Assembly: GCA_963991145.1 (NCBI GenBank)
Contig: CAXDOZ010000036.1
Span: forward strand, 1 to 21,230
Length of the DNA stretch: 21,230 nucleotides
From: CAXDOZ01 sp963991145
Lineage (GTDB): Bacteria; Bacteroidota; Bacteroidia; Chitinophagales; JABDMM01
Reading direction: 5' to 3'
The position numbers and the translations under genes are program-made. Each line of letters opens with the position of its first letter. The stretch's first letter is position 1. Shown here in pieces: positions 6,331-14,491 of the stretch. The notes under the pieces were generated by a model, which was not told the origin of the DNA, did no database searches, and saw only the letters and a list, made by a program, of their open reading frames with translations.

Positions 6331-7354
6331 GCTTGAAAAAGAATTGAAAGGCCTGAGCCAATTTTATTGAGTTATTTATAATCCCAAAATTGACCTGTAT
6401 ATCTCCATGGCTAAGCAAAGGAGTTAAAAGCAATTCAGAAATACCTCCTGATTTAATTATTTCATTGTGTAATTCTTCACTTTCACTTGGAGGGATAACA
6501 TCATCTGCTGCTCCATGTATTAATGTTATAGGAGCTTTTAATTCCCCAGCCTTTTCCATCACATCCATCTTTGAATAAATATCCTGACAAACCTCATGCT
6601 TGCTGATTTCATTGTAGATCTCAAATCTGAAATCTGCATCATTTTTCATTTTGAGATAGAGAGACTTATTCTCAGGGGATAGCTTTTCAAAAGTGTCGGG
6701 GAACTCTAGATTCTTCCTCTTAAATCCATTATCCTCAATATCTACCTGCAAGGCATTAATGATCTCAGGATTTGGACCTATTACAAGTTCGATGAAGTTT
6801 TTCATTAGAATCAGACGACCGTAATCATCTATCTCCTCTTCTTTTAAAAGGAATTCTACAGAGGAGTTAATTCTTGCAAAAGTGCCTACGGCACAAATAG
6901 AAGAGACTAATTTTTGAGCTTTGGGGTGAGCACATGCATTCAACCCCAATCCCGCGGTAAAGGATGGGGCAAAAAGTGCCACCCTCCCATCGATTCCAAG
7001 TTTAGGATCTTCGGCGATGGCTTTTAAACAAAGAGCAAATTCCTCAACACTGTCTGAGTTGATTCGAAGCTCATTTAACTCTTGAATGGAAGGTTGTACC
7101 ACTCTAAACCCTGCGGACGCAGCTGCCCTGCAAATATTATGTATCCGCTCATCCTCATCTCCTTTAACACTAAAACCATTTACTACTGCAATTAGACCTA
7201 AGGGTTTCGAGAGAATCGGTTCATATACTCTAACCTTCCAACTAAAGTCTTTTTCATTTACTGTCCCCTTGCTTTCCCGTAGCGGGGCGTATTTTTCCTG
7301 AAAGGAAGACCAGATGAACCTTAGAGATTCAGAGTAGGGTAGCCATACACTCAT
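6314..7354 (-). CDS. Alpha/beta hydrolase-fold protein with a non-canonical nucleophile elbow
   Basis: A 346-residue cytoplasmic protein counted from the ATG at 7354; the TTG three bases earlier is less likely. Fold signs: LIAVVNGF at 54-61 (strand plus oxyanion-loop position), a probable nucleophile elbow VALFAPSFTAGLGL at 125-138, LIHGAADDVIPP at 278-289 supplying the acid (Asp284 or Asp285), and LSHGD at 314-318 supplying His316. The expected Gly-x-Ser-x-Gly reads Ala-Pro-Ser-Phe-Thr around Ser131, with Ala134-Gly135 following, so the Ser is kept but both flanking glycines are replaced. It may have unusual specificity or reduced activity. The neighbouring phosphodiesterase and acyltransferase suggest a lipid or thioester-like substrate, but this is inference. 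Its end overlaps the phosphodiesterase start by 17 bases. Confidence 0.7.
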   Translation of the reverse strand: MSVWLPYSESLRFIWSSFQEKYAPLRESKGTVNEKDFSWKVRVYEPILSKPLGLIAVVNGFSVKGDEDERIHNICRAAASAGFRVVQPSIQELNELRINSDSVEEFALCLKAIAEDPKLGIDGRVALFAPSFTAGLGLNACAHPKAQKLVSSICAVGTFARINSSVEFLLKEEEIDDYGRLILMKNFIELVIGPNPEIINALQVDIEDNGFKRKNLEFPDTFEKLSPENKSLYLKMKNDADFRFEIYNEISKHEVCQDIYSKMDVMEKAGELKAPITLIHGAADDVIPPSESEELHNEIIKSGGISELLLTPLLSHGDIQVNFGIINNSIKLAQAFQFFFKHARSL

Positions 7355-7357
7355 CAA

Positions 7358-7514
7358 TTACAAAAATCCGACTATCGTATTAAGCAATGATTAATTCAGA
7401 AGCAGCTCAGGGTTAAGTGCATAGGCTGTGGATAATTGGAAAAGCTCAATGCTTAAAGCTTCAAATTTTAATCTAAAATTGTAGCGGAGCGAACCCCTAA
7501 TTTGCTCTTTACTT
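7358..7514. promoter_or_regulatory. Divergent intergenic region with a consensus DnaA-box sequence
   Basis: This 157-base region separates the minus-strand hydrolase from phoH. TGTGGATAA at 7427-7435 is the reverse complement of the DnaA-box consensus TTATCCACA with no mismatch. TAAAATTG at 7473-7480 is one base from the -7 consensus and could serve phoH. I see no hairpin or second DnaA box, so this is not an origin by itself. About 0.2 perfect 9-mer matches are expected by chance in a window this size on both strands. Confidence 0.3.
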
Positions 7515-8846
7515 ATGACGAAAAAGAAGACGCGCAAAATCTTTGTGCTCGATACATCAGTGATCCTCTACGATCACAATGCTATCAAGAACTTTGAAGA
7601 GAACGACATTGCCATTCCAATTACCGTTTTAGAGGAGCTTGACAATTTCAAAAAGGGAAATGATACCCGAAACTTTGAAGCAAGGAGCTTTATTAGATGG
7701 CTGGATGAGATTGCTGAGAACAGACCGTTAACCGATTGGATCAACCTAAACGGGCCCACCAAAGGCAAGTTTAAGGTTGTAATGAATTCAAACAAGATCA
7801 AGGTTGATGCAAATACAGCTTTTGGAGAGCGAAAGAATGATCATAAGATCCTCAACGCGACCATGGCTGTTACCGAGGAGGCAAAGGATGCTAAAGTCAC
7901 GCTTGTCACCAAGGATATCTGTCTGCGCGTAAAAGCCAAATCTCTAGACCTTAATGCAGAGGACTACGAAACTGGTAAGATCAAGGAGATCGACCAGCTT
8001 TATAGCGGTAAAACAGAGAAGACGAGAATTACTGCAACTGCTGTAGATAATCTTTTTGAGCATGGAAGTCTAGCTGCTTCAGAGTTTAAGATCAAGGATC
8101 CGCAGGCGAATCACTATTATATACTTAAGAGTGGGAAAAAATCTATCCTCTCTTATTACAATCCAAAAACTGATCTGATTGAAAGAGTTGAAAAATCTAC
8201 TGCTTTCAAGATCAAGCCTAGAAATGCAGAGCAGACTTTTGCAATGCACGCTCTTTTAAATCCTGACATCAAGCTGATCACCTTAAGAGGGATCGCCGGA
8301 ACGGGTAAGACACTTCTGGCGATTGCCTGTGCTCTTGAGCAAAGAAGAAACTATCAGCAGATCTATGTTACCCGACCAATCATTCCTTTGAGTAATAAGG
8401 ATATTGGATACCTGCCTGGGGATGTAAAGTCAAAGCTCGACCCATACATGCAGCCTATTTGGGATAACCTTAAATTCCTGAAGACCAATCTTGGAAATGA
8501 CCCTCAGGCAAAGAGAATTGACGAGATGGTAGAGAATGAAAAGATCGCTATCGCACCTTTGGCTTATATCAGAGGTAGAACGCTTTCTAATGTTTTCTTC
8601 ATCGTGGACGAAGCACAGAACCTTACTCCGCATGAGGTAAAAACCATCATCAGTAGAGCTGGGGAAAACACCAAGATCATCTTTACCGGTGATATTTTTC
8701 AGATCGATACGCCTTACCTGGATGCACAGAGTAATGGTCTATCCTATGTGATCGACAAGGTGAAGAATCACCCCTTATTTGCGCATGTTACACTAGAGAA
8801 AGGTGAGCGTTCAGATCTGGCAAATCTTGCTAACGAGCTTCTTTAG
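7515..8846 (+). CDS. phoH: PhoH family ATPase with N-terminal PIN domain (PhoH2 type)
   Basis: A 443-residue cytoplasmic protein. Residues 8-150 form a PIN (ribonuclease) domain: VLDTSVIL with Asp13, VLEELDNFK with Glu40 and Glu41, a NDHKIL segment with Asp109, and LVTKDICLR with Asp134, the usual acidic metal site. Residues 235-443 form the PhoH ATPase: AEQTFAMHALL (a Q-like motif), Walker A GIAGTGKT at 259-266, VTRPI, GYLPGD, Walker B FFIVDEAQN at 361-369, and TGDIFQID at 391-398. PhoH2 proteins couple ATP-driven RNA unwinding with RNA cleavage. The physiological targets are unknown. Its TAG stop overlaps the TAA of the convergent ychF gene. Confidence 0.93.
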   Translation: MTKKKTRKIFVLDTSVILYDHNAIKNFEENDIAIPITVLEELDNFKKGNDTRNFEARSFIRWLDEIAENRPLTDWINLNGPTKGKFKVVMNSNKIKVDANTAFGERKNDHKILNATMAVTEEAKDAKVTLVTKDICLRVKAKSLDLNAEDYETGKIKEIDQLYSGKTEKTRITATAVDNLFEHGSLAASEFKIKDPQANHYYILKSGKKSILSYYNPKTDLIERVEKSTAFKIKPRNAEQTFAMHALLNPDIKLITLRGIAGTGKTLLAIACALEQRRNYQQIYVTRPIIPLSNKDIGYLPGDVKSKLDPYMQPIWDNLKFLKTNLGNDPQAKRIDEMVENEKIAIAPLAYIRGRTLSNVFFIVDEAQNLTPHEVKTIISRAGENTKIIFTGDIFQIDTPYLDAQSNGLSYVIDKVKNHPLFAHVTLEKGERSDLANLANELL

Positions 8847-9940
8847 ACATTGAATCTGAAGTGCATGACATCTCCGTCTTGCACTACGTATTCCTTGCCT
8901 TCTATTCTTAGGCGCCCTGCTTCGCGGGCGGATGATTCCGAACCGTACTCGACGTAGTCATTGTACGATATGACCTCGGCTTTGATAAAGCCTCTTTCAA
9001 AATCGGTATGGATCACACCTGCAGCCTGTGGAGCTTTGGTACCTCTTTCGATTGTCCAGGCTCTGACTTCCTTCTCACCGGCGGTGAAATAGGTTTCAAG
9101 ATTCAATAGTGAATACGCTCCGCGGATGATTCGATTCACTCCTGGTTCTTCAAGTCCGAGATCCTCAAGGAACATCTCTTGTTCGTCTTCTTCTAATTGA
9201 GCGATCTCTGATTCAACTTGCGCAGAGATAACAATTACTTCAGCATCTTCATTGGCTACAGCTGACTTCAATTGTTCTACATACTGATTACCATTCACAG
9301 CATCAGCTTCAGAAACATTGCAAGTGTAAAGGATTGGTTTTTGAGTCAGTAGATATAGATCAGCTGCACTTTCCCATTCATCATCAGTTAGCTCTGCTTC
9401 CCGGGCATTTTTCCCTGACTCTAAGTGAGCTTTTAACTTCTCCATTACATCAAGAGCTCTCAAAGCATCTTTATCATTCCCCTTTGCTTGCTTCTTAAGC
9501 TTTTCAATGCGCTTTTCAACACTATCGAGATCGCGCAGTTGAAGCTCCATATCAATAACCTCTTTATCGCGAACGGGGTCTACTGATCCATCAACGTGAA
9601 CAACATTGGGATCATCAAAGCATCTGATCACATGCACAATCGCATCAACCTCACGGATATTACTTAGAAATTGGTTCCCAAGTCCTTCTCCTTTGCTAGC
9701 TCCTTTTACCAGGCCGGCAATATCAACTATCTCGATCGTAGTAGGTAAAACCTGCTGAGGAACAACTAACTCTTCAAGCTTATCCAATCTACCATCCGGT
9801 ACTCTGATCACCCCTACGTTTGGGTCGATTGTACAAAATGGAAAGTTTGCTGCTTGCGCATTGGAAGCTTTTGTTAAGGTGTTGAATAATGTTGATTTTC
9901 CAACATTCGGTAATCCTACAATTCCTGCCTTTAGACTCAT
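8843..9940 (-). CDS. ychF: Ribosome-associated ATPase YchF (Obg family)
   Basis: The universally conserved YchF/OLA1 NTPase, which binds ribosomes and prefers ATP over GTP. At 365 residues it is standard length. G1 is GLPNVGKST at 9-17, G3 is DIAGLVKGAS at 73-82, and the G4 position carries NVSE at 208-211 instead of the NKxD of true GTPases, the feature linked to ATP preference. A coiled-coil helical insert follows around 125-175 (charged, with KRIEKLKKQAKG). The last 85 residues form the TGS-like domain, including FTAGEKEVRAWT, GVIHTDFERGFIKAEV and the ending VVQDGDVMHFRFNV. TATATTTG at 9965-9972 on the minus strand matches the -7 consensus and would give a leader of about 20 bases. It overlaps the stop of phoH tail to tail. 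Confidence 0.96.
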   Translation of the reverse strand: MSLKAGIVGLPNVGKSTLFNTLTKASNAQAANFPFCTIDPNVGVIRVPDGRLDKLEELVVPQQVLPTTIEIVDIAGLVKGASKGEGLGNQFLSNIREVDAIVHVIRCFDDPNVVHVDGSVDPVRDKEVIDMELQLRDLDSVEKRIEKLKKQAKGNDKDALRALDVMEKLKAHLESGKNAREAELTDDEWESAADLYLLTQKPILYTCNVSEADAVNGNQYVEQLKSAVANEDAEVIVISAQVESEIAQLEEDEQEMFLEDLGLEEPGVNRIIRGAYSLLNLETYFTAGEKEVRAWTIERGTKAPQAAGVIHTDFERGFIKAEVISYNDYVEYGSESSAREAGRLRIEGKEYVVQDGDVMHFRFNV

Positions 9941-10038
9941 TTAAACCCAGTTTTTTGCGATGTGCAAATATAGACTTTTGACTTAGGAAGTGTTTTGTAG
10001 ATTTGGTGAAACGATATATTAAATCAAACCCTAATAAT
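9941..10038. promoter_or_regulatory. Divergent promoters for ychF and the outer-membrane barrel gene
   Basis: On the plus strand TTG (9978-9980), a 17-base spacer and TAGATTTG (9998-10005) form a full Bacteroidota-type promoter, TTG-N17-TAnnTTTG, giving a leader of roughly 27 bases before the ATG at 10039. On the minus strand TATATTTG (9965-9972) is a consensus -7 box for ychF without a clear TTG. The plus-strand -33 element lies between the two -7 boxes, so the two polymerases would compete for space. Confidence 0.6.
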
Positions 10039-10551
10039 ATGAGAAGAATACTTACTCTACTTACTGTTTCTCTTGCACTTATGCTTGGTTCAGTCAATGA
10101 ATTAAATGCTCAAGGAGCGCATGCTAAAGGAGATATCTTTCTAAATCCTGGTATTGGTTTTGGTACCTGGGGTATTCGCGGAGGTGGTAGAACACCTGTT
10201 GCTATCCAATTTGATGCTCATTTTGGTGTACATGATTATGTCTCTGTGAGCCCATATTTCACTATGAAATTTTCTCCAGTAGTAATTGGTGTTGGTGCCA
10301 GAGGCCTTTTCCACTTCTATCAATTAATCGGAAACAAGGTATCCAAAGACATCAAATCAGATCAAATTGATATTTATGTTCATTTAGCAATCGGTACAGA
10401 TATTGCCACTGACGGATTCAATCCTGGCGCTAACTTCCGTATGGCTGGTGGTGTAGGATTGCGCTGGATGCCTCATCCAACATGGGGTATGTTCACTGAA
10501 TTTGGAAACCCAGCATCAATCTGGTCTTTAGGAGCTTGTATTAGACTCTAA
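10039..10551 (+). CDS. Small outer-membrane beta-barrel protein, 170 residues
   Basis: The ATG at 10039 opens a clear signal peptide (MRRILTLLTVSLALML, then GSVNELNAQ, cleavage next to the Gln as is common in this phylum). The mature part alternates short Gly-rich and aromatic strands: PGIGFGTWGIR, VAIQFDAHFGV, YVSVSPYFTMKF, VVIGVGARGLFHFYQ, DIYVHLAIGTDI, FRMAGGVGLRWM and GMFTEFG. It ends in a strand (IWSLGACIRL) as expected for an outer-membrane barrel. It looks like an 8-strand porin-like or OmpW/OprF-sized barrel without a periplasmic domain; function unknown. A TTG at 10003 would extend the frame by 12 codons but overlaps the -7 box, so it is not used. A strong terminator follows. Confidence 0.75.
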   Translation: MRRILTLLTVSLALMLGSVNELNAQGAHAKGDIFLNPGIGFGTWGIRGGGRTPVAIQFDAHFGVHDYVSVSPYFTMKFSPVVIGVGARGLFHFYQLIGNKVSKDIKSDQIDIYVHLAIGTDIATDGFNPGANFRMAGGVGLRWMPHPTWGMFTEFGNPASIWSLGACIRL

Positions 10552-10573
10552 AGCAATAAATCTTTAAAAGAAG

Positions 10574-10598
10574 AAACCCCGCATTAGCGGGTTTTTTT
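10574..10598. terminator. Rho-independent terminator between convergent barrel genes
   Basis: CCCGC (10578-10582) and GCGGG (10587-10591) form a stem around an ATTA loop. It is extended by AAA/TTT across one bulged C and followed by seven T (10592-10598). It serves the plus-strand barrel gene and may also work weakly for the minus-strand gene that ends at 10603. Confidence 0.88.
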
Positions 10599-10602
10599 GT
10601 TT

Positions 10603-11136
10603 TTAGAACTTGTAGGCGATATTCAGGGATATTCGCCAAACAAAGCTATCTCTGGTTTGGCCTTGAGCCCATTGCTTTCCCCAACCAGCACCTGTCTCCA
10701 AAGATATCTCATACATCTCTTTTGGGCTGTAGGATCCACCAATCCGGCCGAAGGCCGAAAAGTGATTTATGGAATTTCTAAATACTCCAAACTCTACCTC
10801 AGGCCCTAAATATGGTCTAAAAACTGCATCAGAACCGAGGAAAAACTTGGTAAACCATCCAATGGTACCTCCAAGTTGACCCAGCTCAAGAATTTGAGGA
10901 TGACTCCAATAGTAGGTTAATGGAAAACAAAGGCCAATTTTCTGATTGGCAACACGGATTTCATAGAAGATCCTGATTCCCTTGAATGCCGGACTAACCA
11001 GGTCAACGCCAAGAATGTGCTTAGGCTCCTCCTCTAACTTTCTGCTCGTATCAGTTTGCATCGCAACCTGACTATTGCCTGAATAAAAAAAGGCCGTTGC
11101 AATCAGAATAGAAAGGAAAAGCTTAAGGCGCAACAT
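10603..11136 (-). CDS. Outer-membrane beta-barrel protein, 177 residues
   Basis: A signal peptide (MLRLKLFLSILIATAFFYSG, cleaved near NSQ) is followed by a polar stretch (residues 24-38) and a barrel-like body of alternating strands: HILGVDLVSPAFKGIRIFYE (41-60), KIGLCFPLTYYW, GGTIGWFTKFFLG, FRPYLGPEVEFGVF, FSAFGRIGGSY and MYEISLETGAGWGK. The final strand is FVWRISLNIAYKF, ending in Phe, the outer-membrane assembly signal. Function unknown. It starts 3 bases after the stop of the dehydrogenase gene and is the last gene of the panB operon, so it is probably co-transcribed with metabolic genes. Confidence 0.75.
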   Translation of the reverse strand: MLRLKLFLSILIATAFFYSGNSQVAMQTDTSRKLEEEPKHILGVDLVSPAFKGIRIFYEIRVANQKIGLCFPLTYYWSHPQILELGQLGGTIGWFTKFFLGSDAVFRPYLGPEVEFGVFRNSINHFSAFGRIGGSYSPKEMYEISLETGAGWGKQWAQGQTRDSFVWRISLNIAYKF

Positions 11137-11139
11137 TGA

Positions 11140-12024
11140 TTAGAATCTATCTGAAACTGTCTTTTCCTTGGTCTCGCGATTGTATTTGTAGAAACCTTCA
11201 CCTGACTTGACACCCAGGTATCCAGCGGTCACCATATTCACGAGAAGCGGACAGGGAGCATACTTTGGATTCCCGAATCCATCGTGAAGGACTTCAAGAA
11301 TAGATAAGCATACATCAAGGCCAATGAAGTCTGCAAGATGAAGCGGACCCATTGGATGTGCCATGCCCAATTGCATAACAGTATCAATCTCCTCTACTCC
11401 TGCAACACTTTCGTAAAGGGAGTAGATCGCCTCATTGATCATTGGCATTAGGATTCGATTGGCAACAAAGCCAGGGTAGTCATTCACCTCAACAGGAACT
11501 TTGTTGATCTTTCTTGAAAGGCTCATGATCTCTTTAGTAACCTCATCTGAAGTGGCATAACCTCTAATCACTTCGATCAACTTCATTACTGGTACAGGAT
11601 TCATGAAGTGCATGCCAATTACCTTATCAGGACGGTTTGTCTCCGCTGCAATTCTGGTAATTGAGATAGAAGAAGTATTTGTGGCAAGAATTGCCTCTGG
11701 CTTACTGTTTTGATCGAGCTCTCTGAAGATCTTCATTTTCAGGTCTACATTCTCTGTAGCCGCTTCAACAATAAGATCAGCATTTCCAATTGCCTCTTTC
11801 AAATCAGTGTAGGTCTCGATATTCTTTAGAGCATTCTCCATATCAGATTCTGAGATTTTCTCCTTTTGGAACATGCGATCGAGATTCTTTGTAATGGTCT
11901 TTACAGCCATATCCAGTGCTGATGCATTTACATCGACCAGGCTTACTGGGAATCCGTTCATTGCAAATACATGTGCAATACCATTTCCCATTGTACCGGC
12001 TCCAATTACGGTGATTTGTTTCAT
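11140..12024 (-). CDS. hbd: 3-hydroxyacyl-CoA (3-hydroxybutyryl-CoA) dehydrogenase
   Basis: It interconverts 3-hydroxyacyl-CoA and 3-oxoacyl-CoA using NAD(H), in the cytoplasm. The 294 residues match the stand-alone short enzyme, without the hydratase part of FadB. The Rossmann motif GAGTMGNG lies at 8-15, with Asp31 at the end of the second strand favouring NAD. Catalytic-site residues are in their usual places: NTSSI with Ser117, GMHFMNPVP with His139, LIEVIRG with Glu151 and GFVANR with Asn189. The C-terminal domain carries the usual GPLHLADFIGLDV and GYLGVKSGEGFY segments. It sits 7 bases after the M1 peptidase gene. It may serve beta-oxidation, butyrate or phenylacetate pathways; the neighbours do not decide which. 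The symbol is by family. Confidence 0.93.
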   Translation of the reverse strand: MKQITVIGAGTMGNGIAHVFAMNGFPVSLVDVNASALDMAVKTITKNLDRMFQKEKISESDMENALKNIETYTDLKEAIGNADLIVEAATENVDLKMKIFRELDQNSKPEAILATNTSSISITRIAAETNRPDKVIGMHFMNPVPVMKLIEVIRGYATSDEVTKEIMSLSRKINKVPVEVNDYPGFVANRILMPMINEAIYSLYESVAGVEEIDTVMQLGMAHPMGPLHLADFIGLDVCLSILEVLHDGFGNPKYAPCPLLVNMVTAGYLGVKSGEGFYKYNRETKEKTVSDRF

Positions 12025-12031
12025 GAGGTTT

Positions 12032-14491
12032 TTATTGTTGTATGATAAATGTTTTACTCAAAGTACGGCCTTCACTATCTCTTAGCAAGGCGATAAATGT
12101 TCCCGATCCATTACCGGAAAGGTCAAATTTCAAACTTGTCTCTCCTGCTTTAACAGACTCTTCAACAACCTTTTGACCGGATACAGAATAGATCTGAACC
12201 TGATCGACACGCATTGACTTATCGAATGACAATCTAACTTTCCCATTGCTTGGATTCGGGAAGATCTTTAAGTCACCAAACAGTCCAATCTGTTCAATAA
12301 AGGTGCTAAGGCAGGCATTTGCAGAAAAGCTGGTATCAATGCGGCCGGCATCATAAATTCCAAGCACATACTCTCCTTTCTCAACTTTTGGCCAATTGAT
12401 AAGTCCTCTCTTATTGTTTGGATTCACCTGCACTTCAACATTGAAATCAGGCACAAGCGCCCAATCATCTTCCACTGTGGCTCTGTGCATTAGTACAAGG
12501 CTATCCTCAGTATTTGTGATCAAGCCATTATCAAGGAAGCCTGAAGTGCTTGTTTCGTCATATCGCACTTCCCCGGAGGCTCCAAAACCTTCAGGAAAAA
12601 TTCCGTCCACTTTCCAGTATCTCACAGTAGAAAGATGTAAGCCTGGTTGAGGAGTCTTGAATGGATCAGGTGTCACCCATTGATGTTCAATTCGGACAAA
12701 TGCAGGGTCCTGCACGCTATCTACATCAATAAGAAACTTAGCAGTTGCGAAATCGATCAAGCCAGTTTGATCAGCCGTTCTGTACTCTGATGTTGTTGCA
12801 TCACTTAATCTCTCGTAATAGTCTAGTGCTGCAAATGCAGGATCAAATGATAATGTGGTACTAAACTGAGAGCATGCACCTGAAACCATAGCTCTTTTCG
12901 TCACTGAATCTCCGCTTTCGCTGAAGAAGGTGATATCTACCGGTACGTTTTGATATAGAGATGGAGCATTATTCAAGCGCTGTCTTATAAATACATCCAC
13001 TGCATATCCACCCTGAAAAGGAGCAGGTCTTATCTTATCAATATTAAAGTTTGCCCAGCCTTCCTGGAAGATCCAATCCTCAAAAAAGTCTGTCAGGTCC
13101 ACTCCTGAGCAGGTAGATAAATAATCCCTTAAATCTTCCGAAGAGATATCCTGGAAAGCATAATCATTCATGAATGAAGGGATACAGCTGAAAAACGCCT
13201 GATCTCCAATGTAAGACCTTAGGCTATGGGCCATATCTGCTCCTTTGCTATAAACAGTTGTACTGTAAGTGTTATCATGAGTCACTCCACTTACCGGTAA
13301 GTAAGCCTGATCGCGGAAGTGGGCAAACTGTAGCATTTGCTCATGATTCTCTTTTATATTCTCAATGTAGGTATCGAAACCATAAATGAACTCATCAAAA
13401 ATGAACTCAGAGTAAGTTGCCCAGCCTTCATTTAACCACATATCCGAAGCAGTGCGGCAAGTAACAAGATCTCCCCACCAATGATGGCTTAGTTCGTGTG
13501 CCATTAGGTGCTCCTGAGATGTAGTTCCGTTTACGGCCATTCTCATGTATGCAATGTTACATGCGTGCTCCATCGCACCGGCCGAAAATGGCACAACAGC
13601 ATATCCTACCCTATCAAACATGTAAGGGCCATAGCCATGCTCATATGCATGAACTGCAGAGTCTAAATGAATAAATGAGGCGCGCAGGTTTGCAGTATCA
13701 TTTGCCCTGGCGGCAAGAAGAACCGGAATTGGGCCATTCATCCCATTGATTGTCCAATCCAAAGAGCTATAATCAGAAACAGCAACGGATGCCAGATAGG
13801 TTGGAATCTCCTGACCCAGCTCCCATGTGTAGGTTTTAGTGCCATTTCCATTATCTACCTCACTGGTTAGCAACCCACCGCAAAAGGCTCTTTTACTATC
13901 CTCGGTAGTAATGTTAAAGGTGTAATGTGCACGGTCAACAAAGTTGTCGAGGCAGGGAAACCAAACCCTTCCAAAGTTATGTGGGTCCTCAACGAATGAG
14001 ACTCCAATATTGAAAGCGTATGAGCTCGTCCAATAAAAGCCTCCCCAGTCAGCAGGGTTCTGGAAGGGAACGCCATGATACCATATCCGAACTATCGTAG
14101 AATCTCCTGAAGCAAGGCTTTGAGAAAGATTGATCCGCAAACTGGTATCATTATAAGACCATGTTTGAGACTGCCCATTAATTTTGATAGAGTCTACTGT
14201 TAACTGCAATAGGTCAAGCTCTATCAAGCTGATTGGCCCGGAAGCACATTTGATCTTAAGATCTGCCTGGCCTACCAATACTTTTCCGATAAAATCTGTC
14301 AGGTCAACATTGAGATTGTAATCCAGGACTTCAAAACTATCCAGCCTTGGATCTACGGTTGATTGAGCGCCAGGAAAACCTGGATTCGGTCTTTGTGAGC
14401 GCGAACAATAACCTCCAGCAAAAGACTGTAGTGAAAAGAATCCCAAAAAGATTCCTACTAACCAGAGTTTATTAATACTGCTCTTTCTCAT
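12032..14491 (-). CDS. Secreted M1-family metallo-aminopeptidase with T9SS C-terminal sorting tail
   Basis: From the ATG at 14491 it is 819 residues with a signal peptide (basic MRKSSINK, hydrophobic core, cut near SFA/GG). The M1 catalytic domain shows the zinc site HELSHHWWGD at 332-341 (His332, Glu333, His336) and the third ligand in LNEGWATYSE (Glu355), plus VYSKGADMAHSL with the likely transition-state Tyr. The exopeptidase motif GxMEN is GAMEH at 305-309. The last 80 residues are a typical type IX secretion tail: LKIFPNPSNGKVRLSF, IYSVSGQKVVEE, and an ending in LSKTFIIQQ. It should be exported across the outer membrane and released or surface-attached, trimming peptides for nutrition. 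Its start overlaps the end of panB by 20 bases. An in-frame upstream start at 14539 lies well within panB and lacks a proper signal peptide. Confidence 0.9.
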   Translation of the reverse strand: MRKSSINKLWLVGIFLGFFSLQSFAGGYCSRSQRPNPGFPGAQSTVDPRLDSFEVLDYNLNVDLTDFIGKVLVGQADLKIKCASGPISLIELDLLQLTVDSIKINGQSQTWSYNDTSLRINLSQSLASGDSTIVRIWYHGVPFQNPADWGGFYWTSSYAFNIGVSFVEDPHNFGRVWFPCLDNFVDRAHYTFNITTEDSKRAFCGGLLTSEVDNGNGTKTYTWELGQEIPTYLASVAVSDYSSLDWTINGMNGPIPVLLAARANDTANLRASFIHLDSAVHAYEHGYGPYMFDRVGYAVVPFSAGAMEHACNIAYMRMAVNGTTSQEHLMAHELSHHWWGDLVTCRTASDMWLNEGWATYSEFIFDEFIYGFDTYIENIKENHEQMLQFAHFRDQAYLPVSGVTHDNTYSTTVYSKGADMAHSLRSYIGDQAFFSCIPSFMNDYAFQDISSEDLRDYLSTCSGVDLTDFFEDWIFQEGWANFNIDKIRPAPFQGGYAVDVFIRQRLNNAPSLYQNVPVDITFFSESGDSVTKRAMVSGACSQFSTTLSFDPAFAALDYYERLSDATTSEYRTADQTGLIDFATAKFLIDVDSVQDPAFVRIEHQWVTPDPFKTPQPGLHLSTVRYWKVDGIFPEGFGASGEVRYDETSTSGFLDNGLITNTEDSLVLMHRATVEDDWALVPDFNVEVQVNPNNKRGLINWPKVEKGEYVLGIYDAGRIDTSFSANACLSTFIEQIGLFGDLKIFPNPSNGKVRLSFDKSMRVDQVQIYSVSGQKVVEESVKAGETSLKFDLSGNGSGTFIALLRDSEGRTLSKTFIIQQ

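Noticed and set aside
10003..10038. TTG start giving a 182-residue version of the barrel protein
   Set aside because: It overlaps the TAGATTTG -7 box, and the signal peptide begins at the ATG at 10039.
9789..10097. 102-codon minus-strand frame across the ychF start
   Set aside because: It overlaps the first 50 codons of ychF in another frame and antisense to the barrel gene start; its composition is not protein-like.
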